64,000 nucleotides of DNA. Source: Purpureocillium takamizusanense. Its lineage: Eukaryota; Ascomycota; Sordariomycetes; Hypocreales; Ophiocordycipitaceae. Each line of letters begins with the position of its first letter. Position 1 is the stretch's first letter. Both the position numbers and the translations under genes were made by a program. Below, one piece after another: positions 30,592 to 42,825 of this stretch. Below the pieces are notes generated by a model. That model saw only the letters and a list, made by a program, of their open reading frames with translations. It had not been told where the DNA came from and did no database searches. The stretch lies in NCBI RefSeq assembly GCF_022605165.1, contig NC_063076.1:1240001-1304000 (forward strand), in the 5' to 3' direction.

Positions 30592-33500
30592 ATGTCGAGA
30601 ATTGATAAGCTCTCCATTTCGGGCGTCCGGTCCTTTAGCCCGGCCGTCCGCGAGGCCATCCAGTTCAACACCCCGCTGACCCTCATTGTCGGCTACAATG
30701 GCTCTGGCAAGACGACCATCATTGAATGCCTCAAGTATGCCACCACGGGGGAGCTGCCGCCGAACAGCAAGGGCGGCGCTTTCATACACGACCCCAAGGT
30801 ACTCTAATCGTCATCCCGGCCGTTGGGTTATGCTAATGCCATGCGCAGCTATGTGGTGAAAAGGAAGTCATGGCGCAGGTCAAACTGCAGTTCCGATCGA
30901 TCAACGACCGCCAGCATGTCGCGACGCGAAGTATGCAGCTCACCGTCAAGAAGACCACGCGCTCCCAAAAGACACTCGACTGCTCCCTCGTAGTCGTCAA
31001 CAATGGCGAACGCACGACGACCTCCACGAGACAGGCTCAGCTGGACGAGATGATCCCCGAGCGCCTTGGCGTCTCCCCGGCAATCCTAGACGCCGTAATA
31101 TTCTGTCACCAAGACGAGTCGCTTTGGCCCCTGAGCGAGCCCGCCGCCCTGAAGAAGCGGTTCGACGAAATCTTTGAGGCTTTGAAATACACCAAGGCCA
31201 TTGACAACCTCAAGGTGCTTCGCAAGAAGCAAATGGAACAACTGGGCAAGCTGCAAAACGACGAGGCGCACAACAAGGTCAACAAAGATCGCGGAGAACG
31301 TGCCGAGAAGCGCATGACTGGCCTTCAAGCAGAGATCGAGGAAGCTCGCGACAAATGCGAAACCCTTTCCTCGGAGATGCAGGACACGCAAGACAAGATC
31401 AAGCAAAAGCATGAACAAGCAAACAGCTTCCTGCAGATTGTCCAGAACCTCAGCAACAAGAGGGAACAACTCGAGTATCGCCAGGATGCCGTCAACGAAC
31501 TCAAGCAAACGTTTGACGAGCTTCGCGAGGACGATGCGTCCCTCGAGGACTCATTGGCTCAGTACGAGGAGAGCATGCAACGGCAGAGAGATGAGGAGCA
31601 GCAAAACAGGACGCAATACAATGACCTGCAACGAGAGTTGGCTGAGTCCCGCAAGAGCTTGTCGACGAAACTGTCCGAGCAGGGCAAGCATCAATCTGAC
31701 AAGGACAAATACGAAAGGCAGCTGAAAGCTCGCGTGGACATGGTCCAGGACGCCGCTCAGACCCACGGCCTCAGGGGGTACGACGGAGACTTGACGGAGC
31801 AGGACGTCAAATCGTTCAACGACAAGATTCAAAAGCTCCTCGCCGACAGAAAGCGTGACCTCGAGCGTCTTCAAAAAGAGAACGCGGCAGAGCTCGACAA
31901 GGCTACCGGCCAGATCACAGATCTGGAAGGGCGCAAGGCAGCTAGATTACAAGACCGCGTCTCTGCCAAGCAAAGGATGAGCGCCATAGACAAGCGAACG
32001 CTAATACTACAGAAAGAGGCCAGCCTAATAAATGTCGACGAAGGGGCCAAGGCAATCCTGGATGGACAACTGGAGGAAGTCGGGACTAAGCTGCAGCGCG
32101 CACAACAAGATTTTGAAAAGGCCAACTGGGATAAACAGATTGGTGTCGAGAACGACAACTTGTGGCAACTGGAAAAGGAAAATGAGAAGCTCGGCCACGA
32201 ACTGGTGGAATGCACCCGTCTTGCCTCAGAAAGGGCCCAGCTCGACTTCAGAAAGAAGGAAGTGGCTGATCGGAAGCGCAAGCTGGAGACTTTGGCGAGT
32301 ACATGGAGACCGAAAATCTCGGCCGTTGTCGGCGACGACTGGGAGCCCGAAACCTTGGAGCCCAAGTTCCAGTCGTTGCTTGCAAAGCAAAACAAGAGCC
32401 TGCAGGATGCGCGGAGAAAACGTGACCAAGCCCGGGAAAAGCAGCAAAAGGTCGAGTACCGGCTCAAGACGGCAAAGGAGGCTCAGGACACCAAATCCCA
32501 TGACGCAACCGAACGCAAGCAAGAGGTTCTTACCGCCCTCCGAAAAGTTCGTGACGGAGCGGTCATTGAAGACTTTAGCGAGGAGGTCACTGCAGTGGAG
32601 CAGCAAGTCGAAGATCTCAGGAACGAGCTGAGTCTCTTCGACGCACTCGTTGACTACTATAGCAAGTGCAAGCGAATGCTCGAGACCAAGAAGCGATGTC
32701 TATTGTGCGATCGGCATTTTGACGACTCGCAAAGTGCAAGCCTCGACCGCTTGAGCAAGAAAATTGACAAGCACCTGGATCCCAAGGGAAGGGGTGAGGT
32801 GCAGACGGACTACAAAGAGGCCCTGGCGAGCCTCGAATCGCTGCGTGCGGTTCGGGCTTCATATGACACCTACGAGAGATTGTCCACAGAAGTGCCTAAG
32901 GTTCGAGATGAGTACAAAGCGATTCAAGCCGAGCACGACGCATTGGAGCGCCTGGTGGAAGAGCTCGAGTCTGCCGTCTCTGGCGAAGAGGAGAAGCAGA
33001 GGGACATGGAAGAGCTGTCCAAGACAGTCACCAGCATCTCACAAACTATCAAGGACATACAGGAATCCGAGGGCCAAGTGGAGCGGATCATGTCTCAGCA
33101 GTCGGCTGGCTCCGTGTCCCGAAGCGCTGAGGAAATCCATGAGGCCCAAGCCGCCATCGCAGAGCAGATGAGGGGGCTGAAAAGCCGGATAGCAAAGCTC
33201 ACAAGCGACAGGCAGCGAATGAAGGACCAGATGAACGGCCTCGAGCTGGAGCGGAGCGAGCTAAACAACAAGATAGGTCGTGCGGCGGGACAGCTCGAGA
33301 AGAAGAAGGATTTGCTGGGACAGATTCAGTCACTCAAGGATGATCATTCGGCTCAGCGAGAGATTATCCAACGAGCAGATGGGGATCTGGAGAAGCTAGA
33401 GCCGAGCATCACCGAGGCGCGGTCAGTGCGTGATGAGACCTTGCGGCACGGCCGTCAAAAAGAGCAGGTCATCATCGACGAGCGAGACGCCATTGCCAAC

Positions 33501-34565
33501 TCTGTCAGCGAGATCAAGATGCTGGACAGCGACATCGCAGACTATATTGACAGAGGCGGTCCGTCAAACCTGGCCTCGAATCAACGGGCCATAGCAGCTC
33601 TGGAGAAGTCCATCAGCAACACAGAAAAGGACATTACTGATGTAACGGTGCGGACAAACAAGCTCAAGCAGGACATCGCCAACGGAGACCGCAAGAAGAA
33701 GAACATCAGTGACAACCTCAACTACCGCAAGCACCTGCGCACGCTCGAGGTGCTGCGCAAGGACATTGCCGAGCTGGAAGATCGCAACGCGCACGAGGAC
33801 TATGAGAGGCTGCAGGCTGAAGCGCGATCGTTGGAGAATCACTCGAATCGGTTGTTCGCGGAGCGAGGCTCCGTCATGGGGACCATGAAGACCAAGGACG
33901 AGGAACTCGGCAGACTGCTGCAGGAATGGGAAATGGACTACAAGGACGCCAAGCAAAAGTATCGCGAGTCGCACATCCGGGTCGAGACAACCAAGGCGGC
34001 GATTGAGGATCTCGCACAGTGCGGCGCCGCCGTGGACAAGGCCGTGATGCAGTTCCACTCGCTCAAGATGGCCGAGGTGAACCGGATCGCGGGCGAGCTC
34101 TGGCAGAGCACCTACCAGGGCACCGACATCGACACCATCCTGATCCGGTCCGACAACGAGTCCAGCACAGGCAAGCGCAACTACAACTACCGGCTGTGCA
34201 TGGTCAAGCAGGACACGGAGATGGACATGCGCGGGCGCTGCTCGGCCGGGCAGAAGGTGCTGGCCAGCATCATCATCCGGCTGGCCCTGGCCGAGTCGTT
34301 TGGCGTCAACTGCGGCCTCATCGCCCTCGACGAGCCCACGACGAACCTCGACCGCGACAACATCAAGAGCCTCGCCGAGAGCCTGCACATGATCATCAAG
34401 GCGCGCCAGGCGCAGAGCAACTTCCAGCTCATCGTCATCACGCACGACGAGGACTTTTTGCGGCACATGCGCTGCAGCGACTTTTGCGACAGCTTCTTCC
34501 GGGTCAAGCGCGACGAGAGGCAGAATAGCGTCATTGTGCGCGAGAGCATCACCAAGATTTTCTGA
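30592..34565 (+). CDS. rad50: Rad50, SMC-like ATPase of the MRN/MRX complex
   Basis: Exons 30592-30798 and 30849-34565, with a 50-nt intron (GTACTC..GCGCAG, branch TGCTAAT) joining HDPK to LCGEKEV, give 1307 residues, the usual Rad50 length. N-terminal Walker A is GYNGSGKTT (residues 34-42). The long antiparallel coiled coil has the zinc hook C-LL-C at Cys686/Cys689 near the middle. The C-terminal ATPase half has the ABC signature around Cys1200 ([10 protein letters not shown]) and Walker B LIALDE (1226-1231) with a D-loop NLD. Rad50 with Mre11 and Nbs1/Xrs2 tethers and processes DNA double-strand breaks and acts at telomeres and in ATM signalling; it is nuclear. No break or missing motif. 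It converges on the PPP4R2-like gene. Confidence 0.98.
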
Positions 34566-35196
34566 GCGAGATCCCATGACGACGGTCGTCGGTCGGTCAG
34601 TGGTGTCATCATGTGCCATCCATACCTCCATTGCCCCTCAGCACTGTGGCTGTCTCCATCTGGCCAGATCAACCTGCACCCTATTTGCTTGTACATGGAA
34701 CATATGTATTAGTTAGCTTTGAGCTGGAGTTGGAACATGTTTGCACTGCGTCGGCGCGGTCACGGTGTAATTTTACCACCACATCAAGTCCATCATCACA
34801 AGAAATATTTATCGGGCGGTCTCATGGGTGCCACTTTCCGGGACGAACGCTTTATGCCAAGTAGCAGTAGTAGTAGTCGTCTTCCGCCCATGCCCAGAGG
34901 TAATAGGTCAATAGGAAAGAGCCCTCGTGCATATCCTCAACCTACCAGCATTCTCGTCTCTGTGTTTTTTCTCTTACTCTTCTCATCTGCTGTCCTGTGG
35001 GCCCCATCTATTATTGTACAGTACATGTTCGAGGAACAATCCCCAATTAGACCGGTGCTCGTGTGGTATCATTCATCAGCTATCGCCCTTTCCGGCCTGC
35101 CTGCCTGCCTGCCTGCCTGCCTGACCTCGGGAGAGGCGCCAAGCGCAACACAGCCCGGCCTTAAACATCCCCTACCCTCCCCCACTTCCCAAAGCC
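34566..35196. other. Convergent intergenic region RAD50 / PPP4R2-like
   Basis: About 630 bp of 3' sequence, including a (TGCC)n tract at about 35097-35121 and AGT triplets near 34865. No gene. Confidence 0.45.
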
Positions 35197-36837
35197 TCAC
35201 GTCTCCTCCATCTTCTCGCCGTCCCCAGCATCAGCCTGATCGGGCGCGGCCTTTGGGGCGCCGTCCTGCCCAATAGTGGCGGCAGCGGCCGCCTCGCTCT
35301 CGCTCGCGCCAAGGTCCGCAGCGTCGTCAACATCGTCGGCGCCGCTCTCCTTGAGCTTCTTAGGCGGCTCGCCGTCGAGCGGCTGCTCGGCTTCACGCTT
35401 CGTGCCGGTGCTGTCCGCGTTAGGGCTCGGCATGTCCGTGTCCTCCGCGGCGTCTGTGGCGTCTGCGTCTACGTCTACGTCGGTGTCGGCGTCGGCGTCG
35501 GCGTCGGCGGCGCTCGGATGAGCCACGGCGTCGTCTTCCTGGCGGCGGCCCAGCGCGGCGGCCACGTCGATGCCCTTCATCTCGACGCCGTCCTCGCCCA
35601 TATGGCTAGTCGTCGGCGCCTGGGGTCCCGTATCGCCCACGCCAATTTCCTCCGGGCCGCGCGCGTGCGGCACCTCTTCCTCCTCCTCGTCCACCTCGCT
35701 GGCAGCGGCCCCAGCGGTGCCGTCGCCGTCCTTGTTGCGGCCCTCTTCGCCGGGGGCATCATGATGGCTGCTAATGGGACCAGGACTGCGAGAAAGCTGG
35801 CTGACGGGAACGACGCCAGCCCTCTGCTCCTGGCGCAGAAGCTCGCCTTGGGTGACGCCCCTGGCGTGCCCGGTTGATGGCACGCCGTTTACGCTTACGG
35901 AGACGGTCTCTATGCTCCCCATGCCGTTGGGCCCGTCGATGGTCTCGGTGCCTTCGCTGTGAATCTGCGCGCCGCCTCCGGGCGTCGTGTCTCCGTTGCT
36001 GCTCTCGGGGCTGCGCCGCGTCAGCCAGGGAATAGGCGTCAGGAGAGCGCCACCGAGGGCTTCATCAGAGCCTAGAGGCGCCGTAGTCGGGTTGCTCCAT
36101 GCCACCGTGGCAGCGGGATCCCTGGCACCGCTGCCTTCCTCGCCGTTGGAGAGCCCCGTAGCGCCGCCCATGGCAGACATGTCGGGCACAGCGGGAGGCA
36201 GCGGGAAGATGTTAGTGCCAGACGTGACCTGGACGACCCTGTCGACGGCGTGGAGGTACGAGGCAAGGGCCTTGTAATGCGCACGCGGGCTTGTTACGAG
36301 CTCGGCGAGGCGCTGGATGGTGTGCGGCGCGTATGTGGTAAAGGTCTCGAGGTGGGACTTGATGCCGGCGAGCAGGTCGGCGATCTGGGCGGGCAATTCA
36401 CCCGGAGCGGGAGATTTGGGCGCGGGCGCGTCGGGCACGTCGGAGGCCCGACCGTCTGCCGGTTCGTTCTCCTTGTTGGCTTCTTGGGATGACGATTGTT
36501 CAAGAGGCGACGACGGGAGCGGGGAGAGGAGGCGACGGCGGGCGGGGAGATGCGGGAGAGTCGGGATGGCGAAGTCATTGTGTGCAATCTGCAGAGCCCA
36601 TCCAGTCAGACGACGCACTCGACAGAAGCATCAAGTGAGGGAGACGCGACACAAACCTTTTCTAGGCGCGACAGGATCTCGGTTCTGAGCGTGGGCCATG
36701 ATCCTCTGCGAGCGAGTCAGCGGTCAGCGACGGCGCCGCGCAGGCAAAGGGCCATGTGTCTTGCGGGAAACTCACTCTTGGACCGGAGCGCCGCACGCAA
36801 TCTTGCCGAGCGCCTCGTTGTCGCTGTCCACCTCCAT
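35197..36837 (-). CDS. Protein phosphatase 4 regulatory subunit 2-like protein (Psy4/PPP4R2)
   Basis: Exons (minus) 36837-36776, 36705-36657 and 36588-35197 give 500 residues. Intron 1 (70 nt, GTGAGT..CGCAG) and intron 2 (68 nt, GTTTGT..TGCAG) join the frames to read GSWPTLRTEILSRLEKIAHN, then DFAIPTLP and, further on, LASYLHAVDRVVQVTSGTNI with FPLPPAVPDM, the PPP4R2 signature region (about residues 20-150). The remainder is disordered and increasingly acidic (Asp/Ala repeats, DADADADTDVDVDADAT) with a basic PPKKLKE patch. In yeast, Psy4 with Psy2 and Pph3 forms the PP4 complex that dephosphorylates gamma-H2A(X) and Rad53 after DNA damage. Its neighbour RAD50 also acts in damage repair, but convergent arrangement gives no evidence of co-regulation. 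The first methionine has a good context (ACCATGG). Confidence 0.82.
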
Positions 36838-37345
36838 GGTGGCGGCGGGTGCGCTTGGGTGCGAAGCGGTGCCTGTGCGGTGATGAAGTTGGCGAGGAAG
36901 CAGTTGCGAGCCACTACCGGGATGCAATCGAACATTTGGATTGGCATTCGCCGCCAGTGGCCGCGGCACGCTAAATCGTGCGCGCAGTCGGGTAAGTACG
37001 TAAGTTAGCACGTAGATTCTGGGACGGGGTGTGGAGCCGCACCAAGCGGGGCGCCGGCCCCGGTAAGTGCATACCTAAGTTAATACATAGGACGGGCATG
37101 ACATATCTACCGCCCAGCTGTTCACCCTAATAAGTCAGACTCGAGGGACTGGCAGGGAAGACGTTGTCTGGACTGGCACCTTGACACCTATTGACGGCAG
37201 CGTCCCCATCCTAGCCTCAACTATTCCATCCGCCTGTATTGCAATCGAGCTCTATTAGCATCTAAGGGGAAGAGAACTGCAAAATACAACCAACCCCGCC
37301 AACGCTCTGCCGCATGGCCATTGCCATCATCATCACCATCACCAC
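36838..37345. other. PPP4R2-like upstream / SPRY gene 3' region
   Basis: About 500 bp between the tandem minus-strand genes. It contains a run of CAT/CATCAC near 37325-37350 and no coding feature. Confidence 0.45.
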
Positions 37346-38537
37346 TTACAGCTCTACGTCTCGGTACACCCACTTGGCCGGGTCCAGCACCACCTCAAAG
37401 CTCACCGCGTCAAACGTTCCCACCGCGCAGCTCAGGTCGTGGAAGCCCTCCAGCCCCGTCACGGGCAGGTCCTGCTCCGCGTCCGTCTCCTCGTGGAGGT
37501 CCCACCCGCCGACGCGGACGCCGTTGCGCGTCAAGAAGATCTCCACCTTGGGGCGGTGTGCGGCGCCCCCTGCCGCCGCTGGAGGCCGCAGCGTCATGCC
37601 CAGCCCGTACGTGTCCCCACGCCGGAACTCGCCCGTAAAGTCCTTGCCGCCCCAGCGGTCGTTGACGAACCGGTGCCCGTCGTCGCCGTGCACCGCCAGG
37701 CTGCCCCGGTGCCAGCCCGGCATCCGGAACGACGGGTACGGCAGCGCCGCGAACCCCAGGGCCACCGACGTCTCGCGGCTCGACCCCAGCAGCTTGACCT
37801 CGTAGTAGACCGTCTTGGGCCGCTGCGTCCGCGTCGGGTCGTGCTGCTCGACCACGTAGAGCGGCGGGTAGCCGATGAGGCACCGGTCCGGGCTGCCCCT
37901 GGCCGTCGACGCCGCCCAGTGGCCCTTGCCGAGCCACTCGAGCGAGCCGTTGAAGCCCACCGGCGGCATCAGGCGGATGTTGTGGTCCTGGAGCGCCGCC
38001 CGCCCCGCCTCGTCGAGGACCAGGGGTCGCGCCAGGGGATACTGTTCGCACCACTGCTCGCCCGCCGCGGCCTCCTCCTCGCTGGCGTTGGTCGTGTGGG
38101 ACCTGTCGTAGCCGCTGAAGAACGGAGGCGGGTCCGGGAACAGGCTCGTGTCCGGGACGGCCGCCTGCCAGTCATGCTCGAGGAGCTTGGCGTGAGCCGG
38201 ATCCGTCGGTGGCGGCTCCTTGGGCGGCGCGGCCCAGTCGTCAGACGCCCGAGGAGGCGGGCCCGGCGGCGGCGCGTAGTCATCGTCGTGCCGTCCCGGG
38301 GGCGGTCCGGCTGGAGGAGCATAGGCAGTCGAGTGCTGCCCCGGTGGTGGGCCCGGAGGGGGAACGTCGTAGCTGTCTGTTTGGTGTCCCGGAGGCGGCC
38401 CTATCGGCGGTGCATATTCGTCCGCCGCCCGCTGCTGCTGCCACCCCGACGGGGCCCCTCCCGCCGCGTGTCCGTGAGCCTCGCCGCCACCAGGGCCCTG
38501 CTTGCTCTTGACGTCCCGTCCGCTCCCTGGCCGTGAC

Positions 38538-38590
<53 letters not shown>

Positions 38591-38671
38591 CTTCTCAGAT
38601 TGCTGCTGCGCGGGTCTCGGCGCCAGCTCGCCGTCATCGCCGCCGCCGCCCTTGAACGACCCGAAACACAT
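37346..38671 (-). CDS. SPRY-domain protein with polyQ and Pro-rich N-terminus (possible Ssh4/Ear1-like adaptor)
   Basis: A single exon of 441 residues starting MCFGSFKGGGG; the open frame extends upstream only through a GTG. Residues ~25-45 are a Gln run encoded by CAG repeats. Residues ~80-150 contain four to five PPPGPPP-type repeats each preceded by a short Tyr/Asp segment (YAPPPGPPP). A SPRY domain fills about 235-430 (PPLYVVEQHDP, KTVYYEVKLLGSSRETSVALGF, GWHRGSLAVHGDDGHRF, DTYGLGMTL, VEIFLTRNGVRVGGWDL). A SPRY domain together with Pro/Tyr motifs recalls yeast Ssh4 and Ear1, which bring Rsp5 ubiquitin ligase to endosomal cargo, but no transmembrane segment is seen here. The Rsp5 link is therefore inference; the N-terminal Met-Cys could be a lipidation site. 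Confidence 0.82.
38537..38589 (-). repeat. CAG repeat encoding polyQ in the SPRY-domain gene
   Basis: On the coding (minus) strand, about 17 nearly uninterrupted CAG/CAA codons with CAA at the edges. Confidence 0.93.
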
Positions 38672-40021
38672 TGCCCGCACACGGTTCCCGTTCCTCGCTC
38701 AACGGGGGCCCTGCCGATGTGAGAGAGAGAGGTATCTGAAGTGAATCCCCACACACGACTCTTTTCGATAAGCAATCACAAGGCGCTTTTTGTCGTTTGC
38801 GCTACTTCCTGTTCGGTGATTTCAACTCGAGAAAAACCAAAGAGCCTCCGGACCCTTGCGTCGTGTCCCGTCGAGGCCGAAACTATCCAGCAGTACAGCG
38901 AGGCGATGTGTTCTCTTCGTAGCGCACCAGATGTACTCGCAGTGAGTGAGAAAGGAAAAGTGTCGGAAAGGGGGGCGGAGGGAGAGGAGGGAATGATGAA
39001 GATGCTAGGAAGTGTGTTTGTCAAGCTAGCAAGCAAGCAAGCGAAACATGGGGGGGAAGACAAAGGACCACCTCCTAGTACTGTAGTATCTTTCACCCGA
39101 CTTGTTGTAGTTCTTATGAAGCGTCCTTCTGGTCAACCGTGGCTGTGCTGCGGCTCAGGCATCGTCATCACTGGTGCAAGGCACTACCATTCAGAGCGAG
39201 GCCAACAGGAAAGAGGGAGACGAAAGCCCCTCTCTCATCACCCGACGCCCTGACGTCGTTGCGACCGGCCCGAAGGACACCCCCCGTTCCCCCTCCCCCC
39301 TAAACAAGGTTCCACTAGAGGTCCCTACCCGCTTGCTCCAGCGGGCACGTGGGGGGGAGAAGGTCCTGTGTCCCCCGCCAACAAGCCCGCCCACGCTCTG
39401 TATCACGTAGCACAGCCCCACACACAATCTAATCAGGTATGTTTGCTTGTCTTTGTCTTTGAACCTCAGAGCACCACGAAATACACTGGCTGCCATCTGT
39501 CTCCTGAAAATGGATATTGATTCCACATGAATGTGCAATATGACCTAATCCTTTTCAACCTTCCAAGGAATCTGATATTTGCAATTCTAGCTTCAACCAA
39601 GCTAAGGTGTGCCAAGAGGTCCAACCAGCTCTATCTAGCACAAGACGTCATCCAACGCCCCCGAGTGTGGCTGTGCTTAAGCTTGCCATGTCCTCTCTGG
39701 CGGCCTCTCAACAATTTGTCACTGCACAATATTCGCATGGCTTCATCGATAACATAGCTATCCGTGCCAATCATAAGTATTTGATTGATACCACCTTTCA
39801 GGGCCTCGGCATCGTCCGAGACAGACCCGTCGACGCCATTGAGGCCCTTCACAAACTCCAGCTCCTCGTTACATGGTCATCGGCCGACCCTCACCAGTCA
39901 GACCAACAATACAAGAAAGTAAGTCAACTTCGTCCAAAAGCCCCATGGACAGCTAGTGGCCCCAAGCCACACATCTCGTGACGAAATCGTCAATGCCCCT
40001 ATGCTAGACTTCGTAGGCCGA
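38672..40021. other. SPRY gene upstream / Ca2+ exchanger 3' region
   Basis: 1.35 kb without a recognisable gene. Short frames lack homology and splice support. Confidence 0.45.
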
Positions 40022-42825
40022 CTAGTCTCCCCACTGGCTGGCCTGGTTGCCGTCCGGATAGAAAAAGGCAACAATGGCGATAATGATGTAGACGGCGCAC
40101 AATAACGCGCCCTCCAGGTAGTTGCTGCGACCGTCCAATACCAAAAAGTTGACCATGAATGCCGACACAAACAGGCTGACCGTCTCAAAGAGTGTAAAAT
40201 ACAACGAGATGTCGTGGTGCGTGATCCATCCCAGGATGATGATGAGGGGCGTTACAAAGATTGCAATCTGAATCGAGCTGCCAACTGCAACGCCAATGGC
40301 CAGATCCATCTTGTTCTTCATAGCAACCGTGATCGCCGTAACGTGCTCCGCCGCGTTGCCCACAATGGGCAGGATAATGAGACCGATGAAGATCTCGCCA
40401 ATCGTCGACGACTTGGTTACTTCTTCAATAGACCCGACCAGGAATTCAGCGCAGACTGCCACCAGTCCCGTTGTCAGCAGGAGCAGGATGACCGACGCCG
40501 GTCGAGAAAGATGCTCATCGTCATCGTCCTTGACCGGTGCGCCGCCCGCGCCGCCAACGTAACCCGTGAGGCCCGCAAGTGCCGCGAGGGGAACACGCGG
40601 GGGCAACATTGCGCCAGGGGCTCGGATCTGATACTGATCGTGAAGCCTGTCCGGAAGAGAATTTGTGCGTCTGATGCCGTAGCGGACACGGGGGACCGGG
40701 CCAGACGGAGTAACCGTCGGGAGTCCACCCGTCGTCTCCGACTTTTGCGCAAAGACTGTTGGTGCCAGGTTCTTGACGGACATTCCGCGAAGGGTGGGAA
40801 ACGGTCGTTTGGCAGGTCCGGATGCATCTGCACCCGCCTCCGTCGAAGCGGCGGCGGCGACGGAAGCCTCACCCTGGACAGCAAAGTCGACGCGCCTCGG
40901 CTCGCCATCATCGAGATCCAGAGCTTTGTTCTCAGGACCCTCGCTAATGGTTGGTTCGAGATCGCCTGCTTCGTCGTTCTTCCGGTGTTTGCGTCTGTGG
41001 CGGCGAAGGCGATGCTTCTTGCTGCGTTTGTGCGGCTTCTCGTCGTCGACGGCAACCTCCGCGTTCGTGTCGGTAAACGAGATCTGTTGCGAGAATCCCG
41101 GACGAGAGGAAGATGCCTCCGAAGTCAGTTCCTCGTTGGGACTGGCGTTTGAATTTCCAAGGGAGCCGTTGCGCTTGCCGTTCGTGTCGATAGTATCGAT
41201 GGAGGTGACAGAAGACTTTCTCCGGCGTCCCCCACGAAGGACCTTTTTCACCTTTCTGCGCATCGTGTCCCTCGAGCGACCTGAAGAGTCCGAATCGGAG
41301 CTTGAATCGGAGCTCGATTCAGAGCTGGAGGTATCCAGCCACGAGGCGGCGGGCCCTGGAATTGCCTCGGCATCGACAATATGCTGAGGCGTCGACTCAT
41401 ACATGTACGCATGGGACTTGAGCTGGAATAAGAGATATATGCCGTACACCAGGAGAAGGATCTGAGCGCATGGGTTAGCCGATACGACTAGGGCAATGAC
41501 CATATGTACTCACCACGCTGGTACCACGGCTAATCTTGAGCGACTGCCTGTCGGCCAGAGCTGGGTCGTTGAAAGATGCGTGAAAAGCTGTCTGCGGAAC
41601 CTGTTAGTCAGAACCAAAGAAGTCGATTGCAGGGTCCCAAGCGTACGGGCAACACGAGACTGATGACACTCAGACTGAGCAGACAGGCGCTCATCTGTGT
41701 GACAGTGCTATTGTAAATCTGTTCCCGGTAGCGCAAGCCGCCAAGAAAGAAACCCATGCCAAGAATGAGCAGCAGGTTTGCCAAGATGGAGCCAAGGAGC
41801 GATGCCTGGACAATGCGAATTTGGTCCTGTGGCAGTGTCAGCAGCGGCGCGTAGGGCTGAAGTGGCTGGGCGATCACACATACCTTGACCAATGCAATGC
41901 TGCAGAGTGACAGATACCCGGGTCAGCATATCGGCTCTTTAACCGAAGGCGGATTTGCACTTTCCGACGCCTCTCGTGCGGATTTCAACATGGGGAGAGT
42001 GAGATCGGGCCTTGTGCACTTACATGCTGCACGGATCTGTTAGCAATCCAATGTCACGTTCGCAGAAGTGGCATGTATATCTTACAATATGATGAGCTCC
42101 ACGGCATTGCCAAACGTCACATTAAGCAGGGCGCCAAGAGAGTCGCCCATGTTACTCGCGACCGACTCCGTGGCAAAACTGAGGAGACCAGCGAGAGGTA
42201 TCACGGCAATGCAGTTCATGGCGAAGACAATACCGCCGTGGACGCCTGGGACGTTGGCCACGACGATACCGATGGGGACGAAGACGAGCAAGACATTGAG
42301 CCAGCTGTACGTCACGACCATCCAAAAGGTCCTACGAACTTCTTCAACAAGGCCACGCTTCGTTTTGGAAGCATTACCGTCGTCGGCCGTGTTTTTGTTG
42401 CCGTTGTTGTTGCCTTGATGGCTGTTATCGATGCTGAGGGAACCGCCGCGAGGTGCAGCGGCCCCTACGTCAGCCCCCGACACCTCATCCTTCGATGATG
42501 CGACAGCCGCGATATCGCGGGAGAGATGACTGGCGGGACCATTCTCGAGCCTGTTAGATTCCTCACCGAAAGCGCCGGCGCCTGGGGCAGCATCGTCGCG
42601 GAGGTTGCCGGTGCTGGCATGGCCATGGCGATGATCCGGGGTCGAGGGGCGATTGGTCGTGTTTGCGACGTGGTTGTTGTCGCTGCTCTGGGAGCTGTGC
42701 CTCGCTGGCTCACTCACGGGCGGCGAATGCGGTAGTCCGGACGACGAGCGGCGTGGCACTCCATGCGCGTTGGGTATTGCACGGGAGCGGGCTATGTCGG
42801 GGGGTTCAGAGGAGCTTTCCGTCAT
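40022..42825 (-). CDS. Vacuolar-type Ca2+/H+ exchanger (CAX/Vcx1 family) with long central loop
   Basis: Six exons (minus) 42825-42086, 42026-42024, 41899-41884, 41826-41647, 41591-41514 and 41461-40022 give 818 residues. Both CaCA repeats are present: GNAVELI (239-245) in the first half and GNAAEHVTAITVAMKNK in the second, each between clear membrane helices (WLNVLLVFVPIGIVVANV, LLGSILANLLLILGMGFFLGG, IGEIFIGLIILPIV, IQIAIFVTPLIIILGW). CAX proteins load Ca2+ into vacuoles using the proton gradient. Two features make it about twice the size of yeast Vcx1: a ~175-residue disordered N-terminus, and a ~270-residue charged loop between the halves, with Ser/Asp clusters and Lys/Arg blocks. The exon of 3 nt (42024-42026) and the next of 16 nt are needed to give the family's spacing. 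All introns have consensus ends and branch sites. Confidence 0.92.

Noticed and set aside
33564..34631. 355-codon open frame antisense to the RAD50 C-terminal half
   Set aside because: Shadow of the RAD50 ATPase region; no recognisable motif.
37439..38536. 365-codon open frame antisense to the SPRY-domain gene
   Set aside because: Arg/Val/Pro-rich shadow of the GC-rich exon on the other strand.
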